Shown in pieces: positions 14,158 through 24,739 of a stretch of DNA of 64,000 nucleotides; position 1 is the first letter of the stretch, and each line of letters starts with the position of its first letter. The DNA is from Umbilicaria muhlenbergii. Its lineage: Eukaryota > Ascomycota > Lecanoromycetes > Umbilicariales > Umbilicariaceae. The position numbers and the translations under genes are program-made. The notes beneath the pieces are model-generated. The model did no database searches and was not told the origin of the DNA. It saw only the letters and a list, made by a program, of their open reading frames with translations. Where the stretch lies: assembly GCA_000611775.1 (NCBI GenBank), contig KK106981.1:4900927-4964926 (forward strand). The letters run 5' to 3'.

Positions 14158-17100
14158 ATGACTTGAAGATGTGAAAGCACTGTGAGTCATTTCATTAAGT
14201 TATTCATAGTCATTAAGTAATAACATAAAGTGATCTCAGCTTGTTGATTAATGACTTTTAAAGCATCATCAGTTTAAGAGTGATAAGCTGTAGAATAGAA
14301 TAATTCAACATGAAGATGTTTAAATATCACTCTTCACAAGCTTGTTACAAACCTGACATCACAGTCTGATATGATCATGTTTGATAAGCCTCATTCTAGT
14401 AAATTTAACTTAATTAGTAATTGTATCACTCATTCTTAACCTCTTCATGTGAATTTTCTGAGAACAAATGTAACTGCCTTGCTGAACTTATCAGTGACTG
14501 ATATAACAGTGTTATAATCTTCAATTGAGATCAAAAGTTTTAGGATGAAATTGAAAGTCATAATGTGAAAGAGCTGTGATGAAGAGAGTATCAACTGCAT
14601 TAATTCATAAAAAGCGTGCTGAGGTGTTTAATTTAACTGACATTGAGGATAATACTTAATGAACTTATGTAACTGCTTTAATAAGTTGTGAATATAAAGG
14701 CCTTGCATTAAGTGTTCATGTATACAAGTATACCTGAGATGTCTTAATTCATCATGAGTCAGCTGAAAGACTTTCTTGATTTAAATTTTTAAAAATACAT
14801 AAATGAAGACCTTGTTCAAAGTCATTGAAGTAAATGAGCTTTCAAACTAAGTGATAAAGAAGCTTTACAGTGTTTTTCTTTAAAACATCATTGTCTGAAA
14901 TCATCTTTTGAATACAGTTTCACTGTGATTCACTCTCATAAGCTTCAAGCAGCCTGGTTTAAAAAACTTCATTCATTTCAATTAAGGTAGTTGAATATAG
15001 CAGGGCATATTCTGTTAATAAAGCATCTTTAAAAATATTTTTCTTTAATCTTAACTGAGCTGTTCAATCTGTTAATCATGAGTGAATTTCAACAATGAGG
15101 GTGTTGACTGTCAGGTTATTAAGTGACTGATTAATTAAAATAAAGCATTTAAGATTATATTTGTCTTGTCTGCTTTATGTTAAACATCAAGGTGAAACCT
15201 TTGAAGGAATTTGTTAACATGAATTAATCATAAATTTATCTTGTCAATTGAGGTGATTGATGTCAAGATTGACTGATGAACTATGTTTAAGATGATGAAG
15301 TGATTAATATAAATTATAATGAGTTTTTCTGTTGATTTCAATATATAATAAATCTTTTAAATTAATTATATGAGACCTGTGACTTTCAGTTCTGTTGATC
15401 AGTAGCAGGTCTCAATGTTAATTAAAGCTTTATTAAGAAAAAGTATTAATTTCATGCTTTTTTGACTTGTGATAAGATTATAACTTTCCTTCATGTAATA
15501 GATGTAAGCTCTGAAGCTGAATTCTTTTAAAGCATTCATGTCAGCATATAGCTGGCATTTTAAGTTGTAGTGAATAAGTATAATTAATTTAGAAAAGAGA
15601 CCCTGCAGCTGATGAAAGCTGTTTAACTTAAAGAGAATAAATTCTTCAATAACAGTTCTGCTGATCATTAATTTATGAGCATTGCCTTCAATGTTTCTTT
15701 TTTCCCCTGAGTTATGTTTTATTCATTATCTTTGTAAATCATGATTCAACCTTGTCTTTCACTCTTGTAGAGGCTTTATAATGACAGTGTAGTAAAGAAT
15801 ATATTGCTTAAGATATTCAATCATACTGAGGTATTTCTTAAGGGCAGAGAGAGTTTGAGGAAATTTTATATTAATAATAACAATTAATTTATCTTCTGCA
15901 GTAGCAAGTTTTAAAGCATCAACCTGTTAATCAAGAAGTTGAACTGTGAGGTAATCAAGAAAGAACTTTTTTAAGAAGAAGTATATTTTTTTCTTTGCAA
16001 GAGATTTAAAGACCTTGTTTAAGTGTATTAAGTGCTCATTTAAAGACTTAATCTTGATATAAATAATGATGTCATCAATGTGAACTTTAAAGAAATCATG
16101 ATGTAGCTGTAGTATGTGATTAATCATTTGTTAAACATAAGCTGATGAGTTTTTATATTTCATGATAATCACTTTGAATATTTCTTGACTTCAATAAGAA
16201 AAAACTGTGAGTTTATGACAGTCCTGTGATTTAACCCGTCATTGATAAAAGAAGAAGATGCAGTTCACTGTTGATATGAAGTTCACTTTTTATACTGCAG
16301 TGAGAATATCTGCCTGACTAGAGATTAAATAGGCGTCAGGCATGATTATTTAATTTATAACTTAAATATTAACTACAACATGATCTTTTCATTCATCAGG
16401 AGTAATCTTTCAAACAATAAAGCAAAAATATGTAAATAACATAAACTGTGTTGTTCATATCATATGATCTTGTTTATGCAGCTTGTTAAAGGCCTCATTG
16501 ATGACTTCATAATTCTTAATACTTAATGAGTATACCTTGACTTGATCAGGCTTATACAGCTCTTTTCAATTATTTAATAATAATATTTTTATTCATTCAT
16601 CTTCTGAGATGTTAACAATATTGCTGTTATTCTCTCACAGACTTAAGTAACAGTTTGTGATCTCATTTAAAGCTGTAAAAGTGACTGCAGTCTTTTCATA
16701 AACAGTGATGCTGTTTTGTAATTGCTTTTTCAGCTTGATAATGGTACTGAATACTATGTGATAAGTGATAATTGCTGTTAATAGAGTTTAGAAGGTTGCT
16801 TTGACTTAATTAATCAACTTAAAGAAGTCTGATCAAGGTAATAATTTAAAGCTTGCTAAGAAGCATTCATCTGCTTCATATTTAACAATTCAGCCTAATG
16901 ATGTATGACATGATATGATCACAGCTCTGTCAGAGGCGTTTTAAACTTTAATATTTATTAAATTATAATCAATTATTGAGGTATAAATGTCTGTCAACTT
17001 GTAATTCAGCTCAAACAAGAGGTCTTTATCAATGAGTAAGTCATTAAGAGGCTTAATTTAAACAGTGAAGAAATTATAGACAGATATTATTATTATTCAA

Positions 17101-17165
17101 TTGTTTAATAATAAAAGCTGATTTGTATGATTTGAGAGAGTATTAATATTTATGTTCAACTGAAC

Positions 17166-17415
17166 ATTCTCATATCAGGGTCATCATATAATAGTATGAC
17201 AGTACAACACTAATATGACATTATAATACAACATTATAATATGACATTATATAAACATGATGACTCAGCGCCTAGCACCTTGACATCAAGTGAAAACTCT
17301 TCACAAGGAGATTCAAAAACCTGCTTTCTCAGTGATCAGTTTTGTCACTGAATAGAAGATACATATATCACTGCATTAACTTTATCATGATTATATTGCT
17401 TATGACACTTCATTC
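17166..17415 (-). mobile_element. LTR-like fragment
   Basis: This segment is the reverse complement of the LTR-like end at 63023-63272. Both hold ctgatcactgagaaagcagg, the word ggcgctgagtcatcat and a run of short units of the type gtcatattataat. Its orientation fits the 5' end of the minus-strand Gypsy to its left better than the plus-strand fragment to its right, but it could be a solo LTR. Confidence 0.6.
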
Positions 17416-17439
17416 AACATCTATATGACCTCATGTTGT

Positions 17440-19300
17440 AGATCAGTCTTTTACATACTGATCACTCAGTACCTTCAGATGAATGATCATGTCAAAAGCA
17501 TAAAACATGATGACATCAACACTTTAATCTCATCAGGTCAGTGAAACAGTTAATTAAATTGAATCAGAGCCTTCCTTTAGCAGATTTACATTATCAGTCA
17601 TTAATACTCTTACCTACAACAATGATGAACATATTGATGCAAGCAACTTTAATGACTTCATTAATGACCTTGAGGCAGTCACTGCTCACAATCAGGAAGT
17701 CATTAAGTGTCAGTGACTACAATTATAATGTGTATGACAAGAAATTGAGTTTGAGGACAATAAAAGAAAGCTTTAAAAGCTTAATTAATATCTGTAAGAA
17801 AGTTCTTTAATTATGATAAACTTAAGAAATGACACAGGTTCATCACATGAATTATGATGTTGAATTATGACAGATATCACACCTTCACCTTTTCAACATC
17901 TTATAAAGTCATAAGAGCCTCATCTTTATGCAGGAGGCATCAAGGTCACAAGATGAAAACTTTAAAAATATTTAAATAAAATTAATCAGAATCAAGAGTT
18001 GATGTCAGAGTAATTCTTTATTGAATGAGATTTCATCATTTAAGCAGGCATCTAATTAAAGAAAACAGTTATGAGTGACTGATGAAAGTAGAAAAAGCAG
18101 CATGATCACATTTAAATTATTTATAATAATTACTTAAAAGTGCTGAAGAAGAATCTATCCCTCAGTGAAGACATAAATGAATGAAATATCATTATTTTTA
18201 ATGCAGTTGAATTTTATAACAATGATATAATCACCTCTTGATATGACAGATTATCAGAACTTTATTACTTTCTCTTAACTTCACACAAAGAAATCAGTGA
18301 GATGCTCATTCAAGATCATTAATGATCAAGACTTTCACATCACGTCTTGACTGAATTATGACATTGAGATTTGATACAGGTTGCAAAACAATCAGTGCAA
18401 GAAATATTAACACATCTTGATATCATTATCAATTATGAACTGTTCTGAAGCCGCTCAGACACTAAAAAGAATCATCAGAGCAAGATTAATGATATAAACA
18501 AAAGTATGACACAGATGTCATATTATGACAGAAAAGAATCTCTCACTGAATAATAAATAAACTGCACTCAATTCATTCAAGTCAGCTGTAAAAGTGACTG
18601 TAATCAGAGTCAGAATCTCAATCACTTATCAATCACTAAAGAAGCAATTATGATAATAACATGAATATTCACAACCTCCTCATGCTGACAAGGAGACTTC
18701 ATTTCAAGGAATGAAGTAAATGCACACAGATCAACAGGTCTCTGCATTAAATGTAAAGTTGTTAATCATTAAATGAATGAATGTATGACAGGATGATTAA
18801 CAGCAGTCATTATTATAATTAATGTAAATAAATGACTTCACAGACATATTTCAGATGACTGAGAAGCAGTCTCTGCCTGAGAGAGATTCACATGATCATA
18901 TCATTAACTTGAAACTGAGGCAGCTCTGTACTAAAATCAGATGACAACTTATAATTAATCATTGATTATAAGCATTTGAATGATATTATTATTAAGAATC
19001 ACTACTCATTATCACTTATATCAGACATGTTGAATCATCTTTAAAGAGTCAAGAAGTTCATGAAGCTGAATTGCAAGAATGCATATAATTAAATACAAAT
19101 TAAGAGTGAAGATGAGTGAAAGACAACATTTTAAACATGATTCAAGCTGTTTAAATATCTTATTATATTTTTCAGACTCATGAATGCTCCTGCTATGTTT
19201 CAAGCCTTTATAGATAAAGTGCTTGATGAGTTTTTAAATGTCATATGCATGATCTACTTGAATGATATCTTGATCTTTAGTAAAGATGAGTTTAAGTTAA
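17440..19300 (+). mobile_element. Ty3/Gypsy relic, gag to reverse transcriptase
   Basis: A plus-strand fossil fragment. Bases 17541-18700 look like gag, with a CX2CX4HX4C zinc knuckle near 18743-18785. Reverse transcriptase follows at about 18.85-19.29 kb, including its active-site region near 19255. The fragment stops soon after that and passes into tandem-repeat sequence, so RNase H and integrase are missing here. It is broken in many places. The chromodomain fragment at 22.9 kb might be its displaced 3' end, but that is only a guess. Confidence 0.7.
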
Positions 19301-19689
19301 AGAAGAGTTACAACAAGAGAATGTTATATCTGTCACAACAAATACTATCAGTACAATGAATATTAAAGATGATGATCTCATCAGAACATCAACAGTGCAG
19401 AACTTATTAACTTAAGAAGAAGCAAGCTGTAATAAACTGCAGTTAAAATGCTCAGTATGACAGATACGCTGCACCATGGGTTGAGTTTTACCCAGTGGGT
19501 TTGGGTTTGGGTTGGGTTTGGGTTGGGTTTTGGGGTGGGTTATACATGTTGAAACCCAACCCAGAAAAAACCCAACCCATTTAACCCAAACCCAGAAAAT
19601 TCTGGGTTAACCCAGTACATACAAATAGTTATGGTAGTCTTTATGGTAGTCAAAAAAGTCAGTTCAAAAGGCGCCTTCTCAAGTCATTT

Positions 19690-20140
19690 TCAAGGTCATG
19701 TTTTGAGGCCGTCATCAAAGCCATTTTGGAAGCTGTTTTGGAAGCTGTTTTTCAAGGCCGTTTTGGAAGCCGCTTTTTGAGGCCGTCATCGAAGCCGTTT
19801 TGGAAGCCGTTCGCTGAAGCCGTTTTGGAAGCCGTTTTTTGAGGCCGTCATCAAAGCCGTTTTGGAAGCCGTTTTGAAAGCCGTTCTTTGAGGCTGTCGT
19901 CGAAGCCGTTTTGAAAGCCGTTTTTTGAGGCTGTNNNNNNNNNNNNNNNNNNNNNNNNNNNNNNNNNNNNNNNNNNNNNNNNNNNNNNNNNNNNNNNNNN
20001 NNNNNNNNNNNNNNNNNNNNNNNNNNNNNNNNNAAGCCGTTTTGAAAGCTGTTTTGGAAGCTGGTTTTTGAGGCCGTTTTTCAAGGCCGTTGTTGAGGCT
20101 GTTTTGGAAGCCGTTTTGGAAGCTGCTTTGGAAGCTGTTT
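19690..20140. repeat. Degenerate tandem repeat inside element H
   Basis: Short units of the type gaagccgttttg and gaggccgtcatc are repeated many times on both sides of the N gap. The true copy number is unknown because the gap falls inside the array. The open frames that cross this region are a by-product of the periodicity. Confidence 0.8.
19935..20033. other. Assembly gap (99 N)
   Basis: A run of 99 unknown bases inside the tandem array of element H. Its real length may differ, since short reads cannot resolve such an array. Confidence 0.99.
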
Positions 20141-20319
20141 GAATGAGTCATATACGTGAACTTGAACTGGGTTACCCAGTGAAAAACCCAACCCAAACCC
20201 AAAAAAACCCAACCCAGTGTGACCCAACCCAAAAAAAACCCAACCCAGTCTGGGTTGGGTCACAATAGTCAAAACCCAACCCAAACCCAACCCATGGTGC
20301 AGCGTAATGACAGAGATTA

Positions 20320-20880
20320 TAACAAAAGAATGTCATACCTGTTATCATGAATTTATCAGTATGATGAATACTGAAGATGATGATCTCATCAGAACATCAG
20401 TGATGCAGAACATAAATCATAATAAAAATGAAATTAACAGTATCACTGAAACATCAGCAGTGCAGAATTTACTGATATGATGAATACTGAAGATGATGAT
20501 CTCATCAGAACATCAATGATGTAGAATTTATTAACTCAAGAAGAAGCAAGCTGTAATGAAAATAAAATTGTTGATGTCACTGAAACATCAGCAGTGCATC
20601 ACTTATTCAGTACAATAGATATCACTGAAACATCAATAATATATTATTTACTCAATATAATAAATATTGAAGATGACAGTCTCATCAGAACATTAATGAT
20701 GAGGAACTTACCTGCTTATGAAGCAAGTCATAATGAAAATGAAATTAATGATATCACTGAAACATCAGCAGTGTGATATCTATTCAGTACAATGAATACT
20801 GAAGTTGATGATATAATTGAAACATCAGCAGTTCATGACCTATATGCTCAAGAAGCAAGTCATGACTGAATAAGAAAACT
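20320..20880 (+). repeat. Decayed tandem array, acidic coding-like units
   Basis: Degenerate repeats of about 120-135 bases alternate gatgatctcatcagaacatc and atcactgaaacatcagcag. In the plus frame they read as acidic, serine/threonine-rich peptide repeats (for example DDLIRTS and DITETSAV). Part of the array also lies left of element H at about 19360-19450, so H inserted into it. Together with 21960-22440 it looks like the remains of one repetitive protein-coding region of unknown function. Confidence 0.7.
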
Positions 20881-21111
20881 TAAGTGCAGAACTTGAGTAA
20901 CACTCAATTAAGAATAACACAGCAGACATTGTAATTATGAACAGTGATGCAAGCTGTGTTTTTATTAATCTTTAAATTAAGAATAATGCTCTTCTGCTGA
21001 CATTGTTGAAGCACTTCAACTCATGTCTACTCACTCACCCCTAGATGAGGAGATAATAGCTTATACAAGAATATTTATCAAACAACTTGAACATGCAATT
21101 CATGCTGAACA
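20881..21111. other. Short unassigned stretch
   Basis: AT-rich sequence between the tandem array and the 663-bp hAT miniature element. No motif or long frame was recognised. Confidence 0.5.
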
Positions 21112-21119
21112 GTTGAAAG

Positions 21120-21782
21120 TAGGCTGTCATTTGAGTCAGGTCAGGCCAGGTCCATGGTCAAAGACCTGACTCACAGGTTCAGCCCCTCCACGGACCTGGT
21201 ATCCAGTGACCAACCGGGTCGACCCTGAGGTACCCACATGGACACTGAACTAACTCAATGCGGCTAGAAAAAAGCTTAATTTTAAGTGAGGAACTTCAAA
21301 AAGTTGATGAGGCCACAAGGTAATGAGCTTATCAGATATCACATTGTAAGTGATTTTTTTGAGCAACACTTATAAGTTGTAGAGCTCAATGCGCCCGTCA
21401 ATTCTATGCAAAAATCATCAAAAACGGATCGCGGCGCATTGAGTTGTGTGGGTTTGAAGTTCAGGGTGACGAAAATCATCAATCAATCAACTTCACGAAA
21501 GTGTCAACTTTCAAACTCGCATAACTTAATGCGCAGTGATCCGTTTTTGATGATTTTTACACAGAATTGACGGGCGCATTGAGCTCTATAATATCTGAAA
21601 TTATGGAAGGGTTTAGCCCTAATTATTGCGGCTCTCAGTGTCTTAATTACCCTCAGTGTCTGCCTTCAATACCCGCCCTGACCTGACACGCCAAGGTGAG
21701 TTTAAAATCACTGAGACACTGCCACCTGACCCGGCCCGACCCGGCCTGACTCAGTGTCACCCCGACCCGCGGTGACAGCCTA
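21120..21782. mobile_element. hAT-type miniature element K, copy 1
   Basis: A complete 663-bp element with 10-base terminal inverted repeats (taggctgtca / tgacagccta) and a perfect 8-bp target duplication gttgaaag at 21112-21119 and 21783-21790. A second copy of exactly the same length lies at 48344-49006. It is rich in CC, GG and CG compared with its surroundings, so it inserted after most of the local decay. It carries a long internal hairpin and no coding frame. TIR sequence, length and duplication size fit a hAT-derived MITE mobilised in trans; no hAT transposase gene was recognised in the window. Confidence 0.93.
21380..21587. repeat. Internal hairpin of element K
   Basis: Arms of about 49 bases at about 21380-21428 and 21539-21587 are inverted complements with only a couple of mismatches (gagctcaatgcgcccgtcaa against ttgacgggcgcattgagctc). 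The loop is about 110 bases. The same structure is present in the copy at 48344-49006. It could fold in single-stranded DNA or in RNA. Confidence 0.85.
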
Positions 21783-21959
21783 GTTGAAAGACAGTTTGAT
21801 ATGATGAGTATGACAGGAATTAACTACCCCTCTTGAGGATAAAAACAACTTGATCAGGTTCAAGATGACAAACATAAATATAAACATGAACTCAGAGATG
21901 ATCACCTCATGTGACTTTTATACTGTCAGATGTGTGAAAGCGCTGACAGGAAATGAATG

Positions 21960-22440
21960 ATGTCATATATTATGATGAACAGCAAAATTGATGCGGTGAT
22001 CTCATCAGAACATCAGTGATGTGAAATTTATATACTCAAGAAGCAAGCCGTGATGAATGTATTAATATGATGAATACTGAAGCTGATGATATGATTGAAA
22101 CATCAGCAGTTCATGACCTATATACTTAAGAAGCAAGCCATGATGAATGTATCAATACAATGAATACTGAAGTTGATGATATAATTGAAACATCAGCAGT
22201 TCATGACCTACATGCTCAAGAAGCAAGCCGTGACAAATATATTAATATGATAAATACTGAAATTGATGATACAACTGAAACATCAGCAGTTCATAGCCTA
22301 CATGCTCAAGAAGCAAGCCGTGATGAATATATTAATACAATGAATACTGAAATTGATGATACAACTGAAACATCAGCAGTTCATAGCCTACATGCTCAAG
22401 AAGCAAGCCGTGATGAATATATTAATACAATGAATATACA
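21960..22440 (+). repeat. 90-bp tandem array, 30-residue repeat
   Basis: About five units of 90 bases. In the plus frame at 22160-22498 each encodes a 30-residue repeat containing DDTTETSAVHSLHAQEAS. The last two complete units (about 22247-22426) are identical base for base, while earlier units differ by scattered transitions. The frame is open across 112 codons, unusual in this decayed region. It belongs with the array at 20320-20880, split by element K. Function unknown. Confidence 0.8.
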
Positions 22441-22562
22441 TGAGTACAGCAAAAGTATAACAATTACTATGACATTTTGTCATATTAAACAAAAATGAAA
22501 GAGGAGTAGAAAAGATAAATTACAGTGTGCTGTTACTTCTTCTGTTATCATAAACACATGCA

Positions 22563-22830
22563 TGCAGGACATTAAACATGCTGAATAATTTAAACAGTTT
22601 AAACAGAATTTAATTAATGTCATAAGAACACTTTTTCCTGATTTTCCTCAAGAGATTTTACAGGTTTTATTAAGACCTTGCAGGACATTAAACATGCTGA
22701 ATAATTTAAATAATTTAAATAATCTGAACAGTTTGAACAATCTGAATGATTTGAACAGGACTTAATTAATGTCATAAGAATACTCTTTCTTGATTTCCCT
22801 TAAGGGGTTTTACAGATTTTATTAAGGCCT
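22563..22830. repeat. 116-bp direct tandem duplication
   Basis: Two adjacent copies start at 22563 and 22679 with tgcaggacattaaacatgct. They share the later words ttaattaatgtcataagaa and ttttattaag but have diverged in the AT-rich middle, where the second copy carries extra aatttaaat-type units. Confidence 0.75.
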
Positions 22831-22899
22831 TATAAGTGATTTACAGTAAGGATCAAGAGTATCAGGTTTTCTTTATATTAACAGAAAAAAACTTACTAC

Positions 22900-23110
22900 T
22901 CAACTGAGATGATGAGTGAGAAGTCAAGGCAATTGTGAATAATCATGTTTATGATGACAGGCTTCAATACCTCATTAAATGAAAGTTGACAGATCAGGTG
23001 TGAGATGACACATGAGAGTTAACACACTTTATTCACAATGTAAAGGCAAAAATGTGAAAATTTCATGCTGACAATTCTGATAAATTAAAATTCAGGTGAG
23101 TTGTATGATG
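22900..23110 (+). mobile_element. Chromodomain fragment
   Basis: The plus strand reads as a degraded chromodomain around 22905-23050, with the typical order of a valine/tyrosine strand, QYLIK, then DDT, followed by a basic FHADNSDKLKFR-like tail. Such a tail is usual at the C terminus of fungal Gypsy polyproteins, so this is most likely the 3' remnant of a retroelement. It is broken. Confidence 0.55.
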
Positions 23111-23545
23111 TGACTTTTTAAAATTGATTAAGAAGCTGTCACAAAAGTCATGAGTCTTAAAAATTGAAAACTTTATCAGCTTTGTTAACCTGATCTCTTA
23201 TGACAGAGCTTGTGCCTTATGATAAGAATACAACAGAGGTTATGACATTATAATGTTATGATGAGATCTTTAATAGAATTACTGCATGAACTGCATTATA
23301 ACAGACGTGTCACATTGCAGAGAACACTTAAATACAAAAGCATTTCATTTCAGGTCTGAAGATCAAAGTGAATTTAAAATCAACATCTTGCACTTAACCT
23401 TTCATCAGCATCATGTTAAGTCATCCTCATTTATTTACTTGTCTTTCATCATCTTGAATCTTTCTTTATTGCTGTTTAATGAAGCCTCTGACCTCATCTC
23501 CTCAACACGCTGATGCTCACAGAGTTCAATGTACTCATGACAGTG
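23111..23545. other. Unassigned stretch before the LINE
   Basis: No recognisable motif. Short open frames at 23286-23513 and 23479-23730 have no features of known proteins, and the second crosses into LINE and transposon sequence. Confidence 0.4.
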
Positions 23546-23680
23546 ACAAGACATATGCTACAAGGCCTGACTTAATTATAAAGTCAAAAGAATTGTACAA
23601 ATGTGAAAGGTTAACCTTTACAACATTTACACAATTAAAACTAAAACACAGCTATTTTAAATTATATCTTTACAGATTAC
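23546..23680 (+). mobile_element. LINE copy, left piece
   Basis: This matches 50133-50268 in the longer LINE copy (words acaagacatatg, ttgtacaaatgtgaaaggtt, acacagctattttaaat) and stops at cagattac. The sequence that should follow (ctacatatgaaaataat) resumes at 46824, 23.1 kb to the right and on the same strand. The left edge is a normal 5' truncation. Confidence 0.88.
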
Positions 23681-23689
23681 AGTACAGCC

Positions 23690-23900
23690 TGTACAGTAAA
23701 AAGAATAACAGTTGTATAACAGTTGTATAAGGTTGCATAAAGTTGTACAATCTTTGCATAATAATTTCATAACTGCTGCACATCTGTCATGTAAAGGTTG
23801 CACAACTATATGCAACTTTATGCAACTGTCATGCAACCGCTGCATTATAATTACAACGTCAACATCATATTGGTTGCAACAACTCATAACCATTATGTGA
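23690..23900. repeat. Left subterminal repeat zone
   Basis: Many short units of the type gttgcataa, ttgtataac and tgcaac occur here. The right end of the insertion (46600-46815) holds the same kinds of word, including the complement-symmetric gttatgcaa and gcataac. Subterminal repeats of this sort commonly bind transposase in large DNA transposons, but the role here is inferred. Confidence 0.65.
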
Positions 23901-24239
23901 GCATTTATCCACTGAAATTTCAAGTCACGGTTGTAGCAGCAATACTGGTTATGATGTAATTGCAATGTAGAGTAAGTCAGCTTTATTGATTATAAATAAT
24001 GTACTCCTCAGTCACACTCTAATACATAACTCTCATTATCATTCAGCTCATGAGACAATCATGTTTCATTCATATTCACATCAATGTAATATAGACCTTC
24101 ACTCCTCTGTAGAGCAAGCAGTTCATATATGCTCTGTCTTCATGTTACTCAGTGTAACAGAAGATTCAGAACAGGGTCTTTCTCACTCTCTGCACATATG
24201 ACATTCATGATCATGAACATGTATTGTCGCTTGTGATAT

Positions 24240-24430
24240 ATGCAAGCAAAACATTGCATCAGGTGAATGTTGATCATTCAAGTCTTCACCTTTGTCTTTA
24301 CCTCTACCTCTGCTTCTGTCTCCACTTCAGCTTCAGCTTTGATTTGAATTCAGGTTCAGGTTTAAGTTCAGGTTAAGTATTGATATTGATATTAATCATG
24401 ATTGTGATCATGAGCATGAGCGTCAGCTTC
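24240..24430. repeat. Pyrimidine-rich low-complexity tract
   Basis: Runs such as cctctacctctgcttctgtc and ggttcaggtttaagttcagg lie about 590 bases from the left end of the large insertion. The complementary purine-rich tract is about 430-570 bases from the right end (46255-46395), which makes the subterminal layout roughly mirror-symmetric. Confidence 0.55.
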
Positions 24431-24739
24431 ATACCTCACTCAAATGTAATCCTTTGTGTTGTGTACTGTCTGTTGATTCATCATCCTAGTGAAGCCTTCA
24501 TTAGCATACACATTAACTGAATAAAGTGAGGTCTAGATCCTCATGATTATCAGTTAATAAGCTGCTCACTAATCAGTGTATGTCAATTGACATGCTCATT
24601 TGAGTTGTTGAGATCTTATGTCTCACACCTTGCATAGCCTGTAGTTCAAATTGAAGGCCTGAGCCAGGTGTTGTTGAAAGATATGTTGCAGTGACAGATT
24701 AACTGACTTGATCATCTGATGTATGCTATAGAAGTGACG

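Larger units (their letters stand above)
7300..17165 (-). mobile_element. Ty3/Gypsy chromodomain element relic, split by a second Gypsy
   Basis: A fossil minus-strand element in two pieces, 14158-17165 (5' side) and about 7300-8196 (3' side). The 5' piece holds a protease-like zone near 16.6-17.1 kb, reverse transcriptase around 15.9-16.3 kb with its active-site region near 16070, RNase H around 15.0-15.7 kb, and the integrase start near 14.3-14.6 kb. The 3' piece holds the integrase C-terminal part near 7.7-8.1 kb and a chromodomain near 7.35-7.5 kb. The 5.96-kb Gypsy at 8197-14157 sits within the integrase region. The relic is broken in many places. Its gag zone was not recognised and its own 3' LTR was not found. 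Confidence 0.75.
19465..20306 (+). mobile_element. hAT-type miniature element H, young copy
   Basis: A complete non-autonomous DNA element. Its 19-base terminal inverted repeats are tacgctgcaccatgggttg (19465-19483) and the complement at 20288-20306. It is flanked by the 8-bp target duplication atgacaga at 19457-19464 and 20307-20314, and the 8-bp duplication is the hAT signature. Inside each end lie GGGTTTGGGTTGGG-type blocks, and the centre is a degenerate tandem repeat (aagccgttttgg) broken by a gap of N. It keeps GGG, CCG and CG that are absent from its surroundings, so it landed after most of the local decay. Decayed ends of the same family lie at 52708-52889 and 57026-57304. No real protein is encoded. 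Confidence 0.9.

Noticed and set aside
19786-20290. Open frames of 69-148 codons on the minus strand in element H
   Set aside because: They run through an N gap and a short tandem array and consist of QNGFQNS/KRLPKR-type periodic residues, so they are a by-product of the repeat.
19490-20300. Telomere repeats (GGGTTT-like runs)
   Set aside because: The runs are irregular, occur at both ends of a defined hAT-type element in inverted orientation with an 8-bp duplication, and are internal to the contig.
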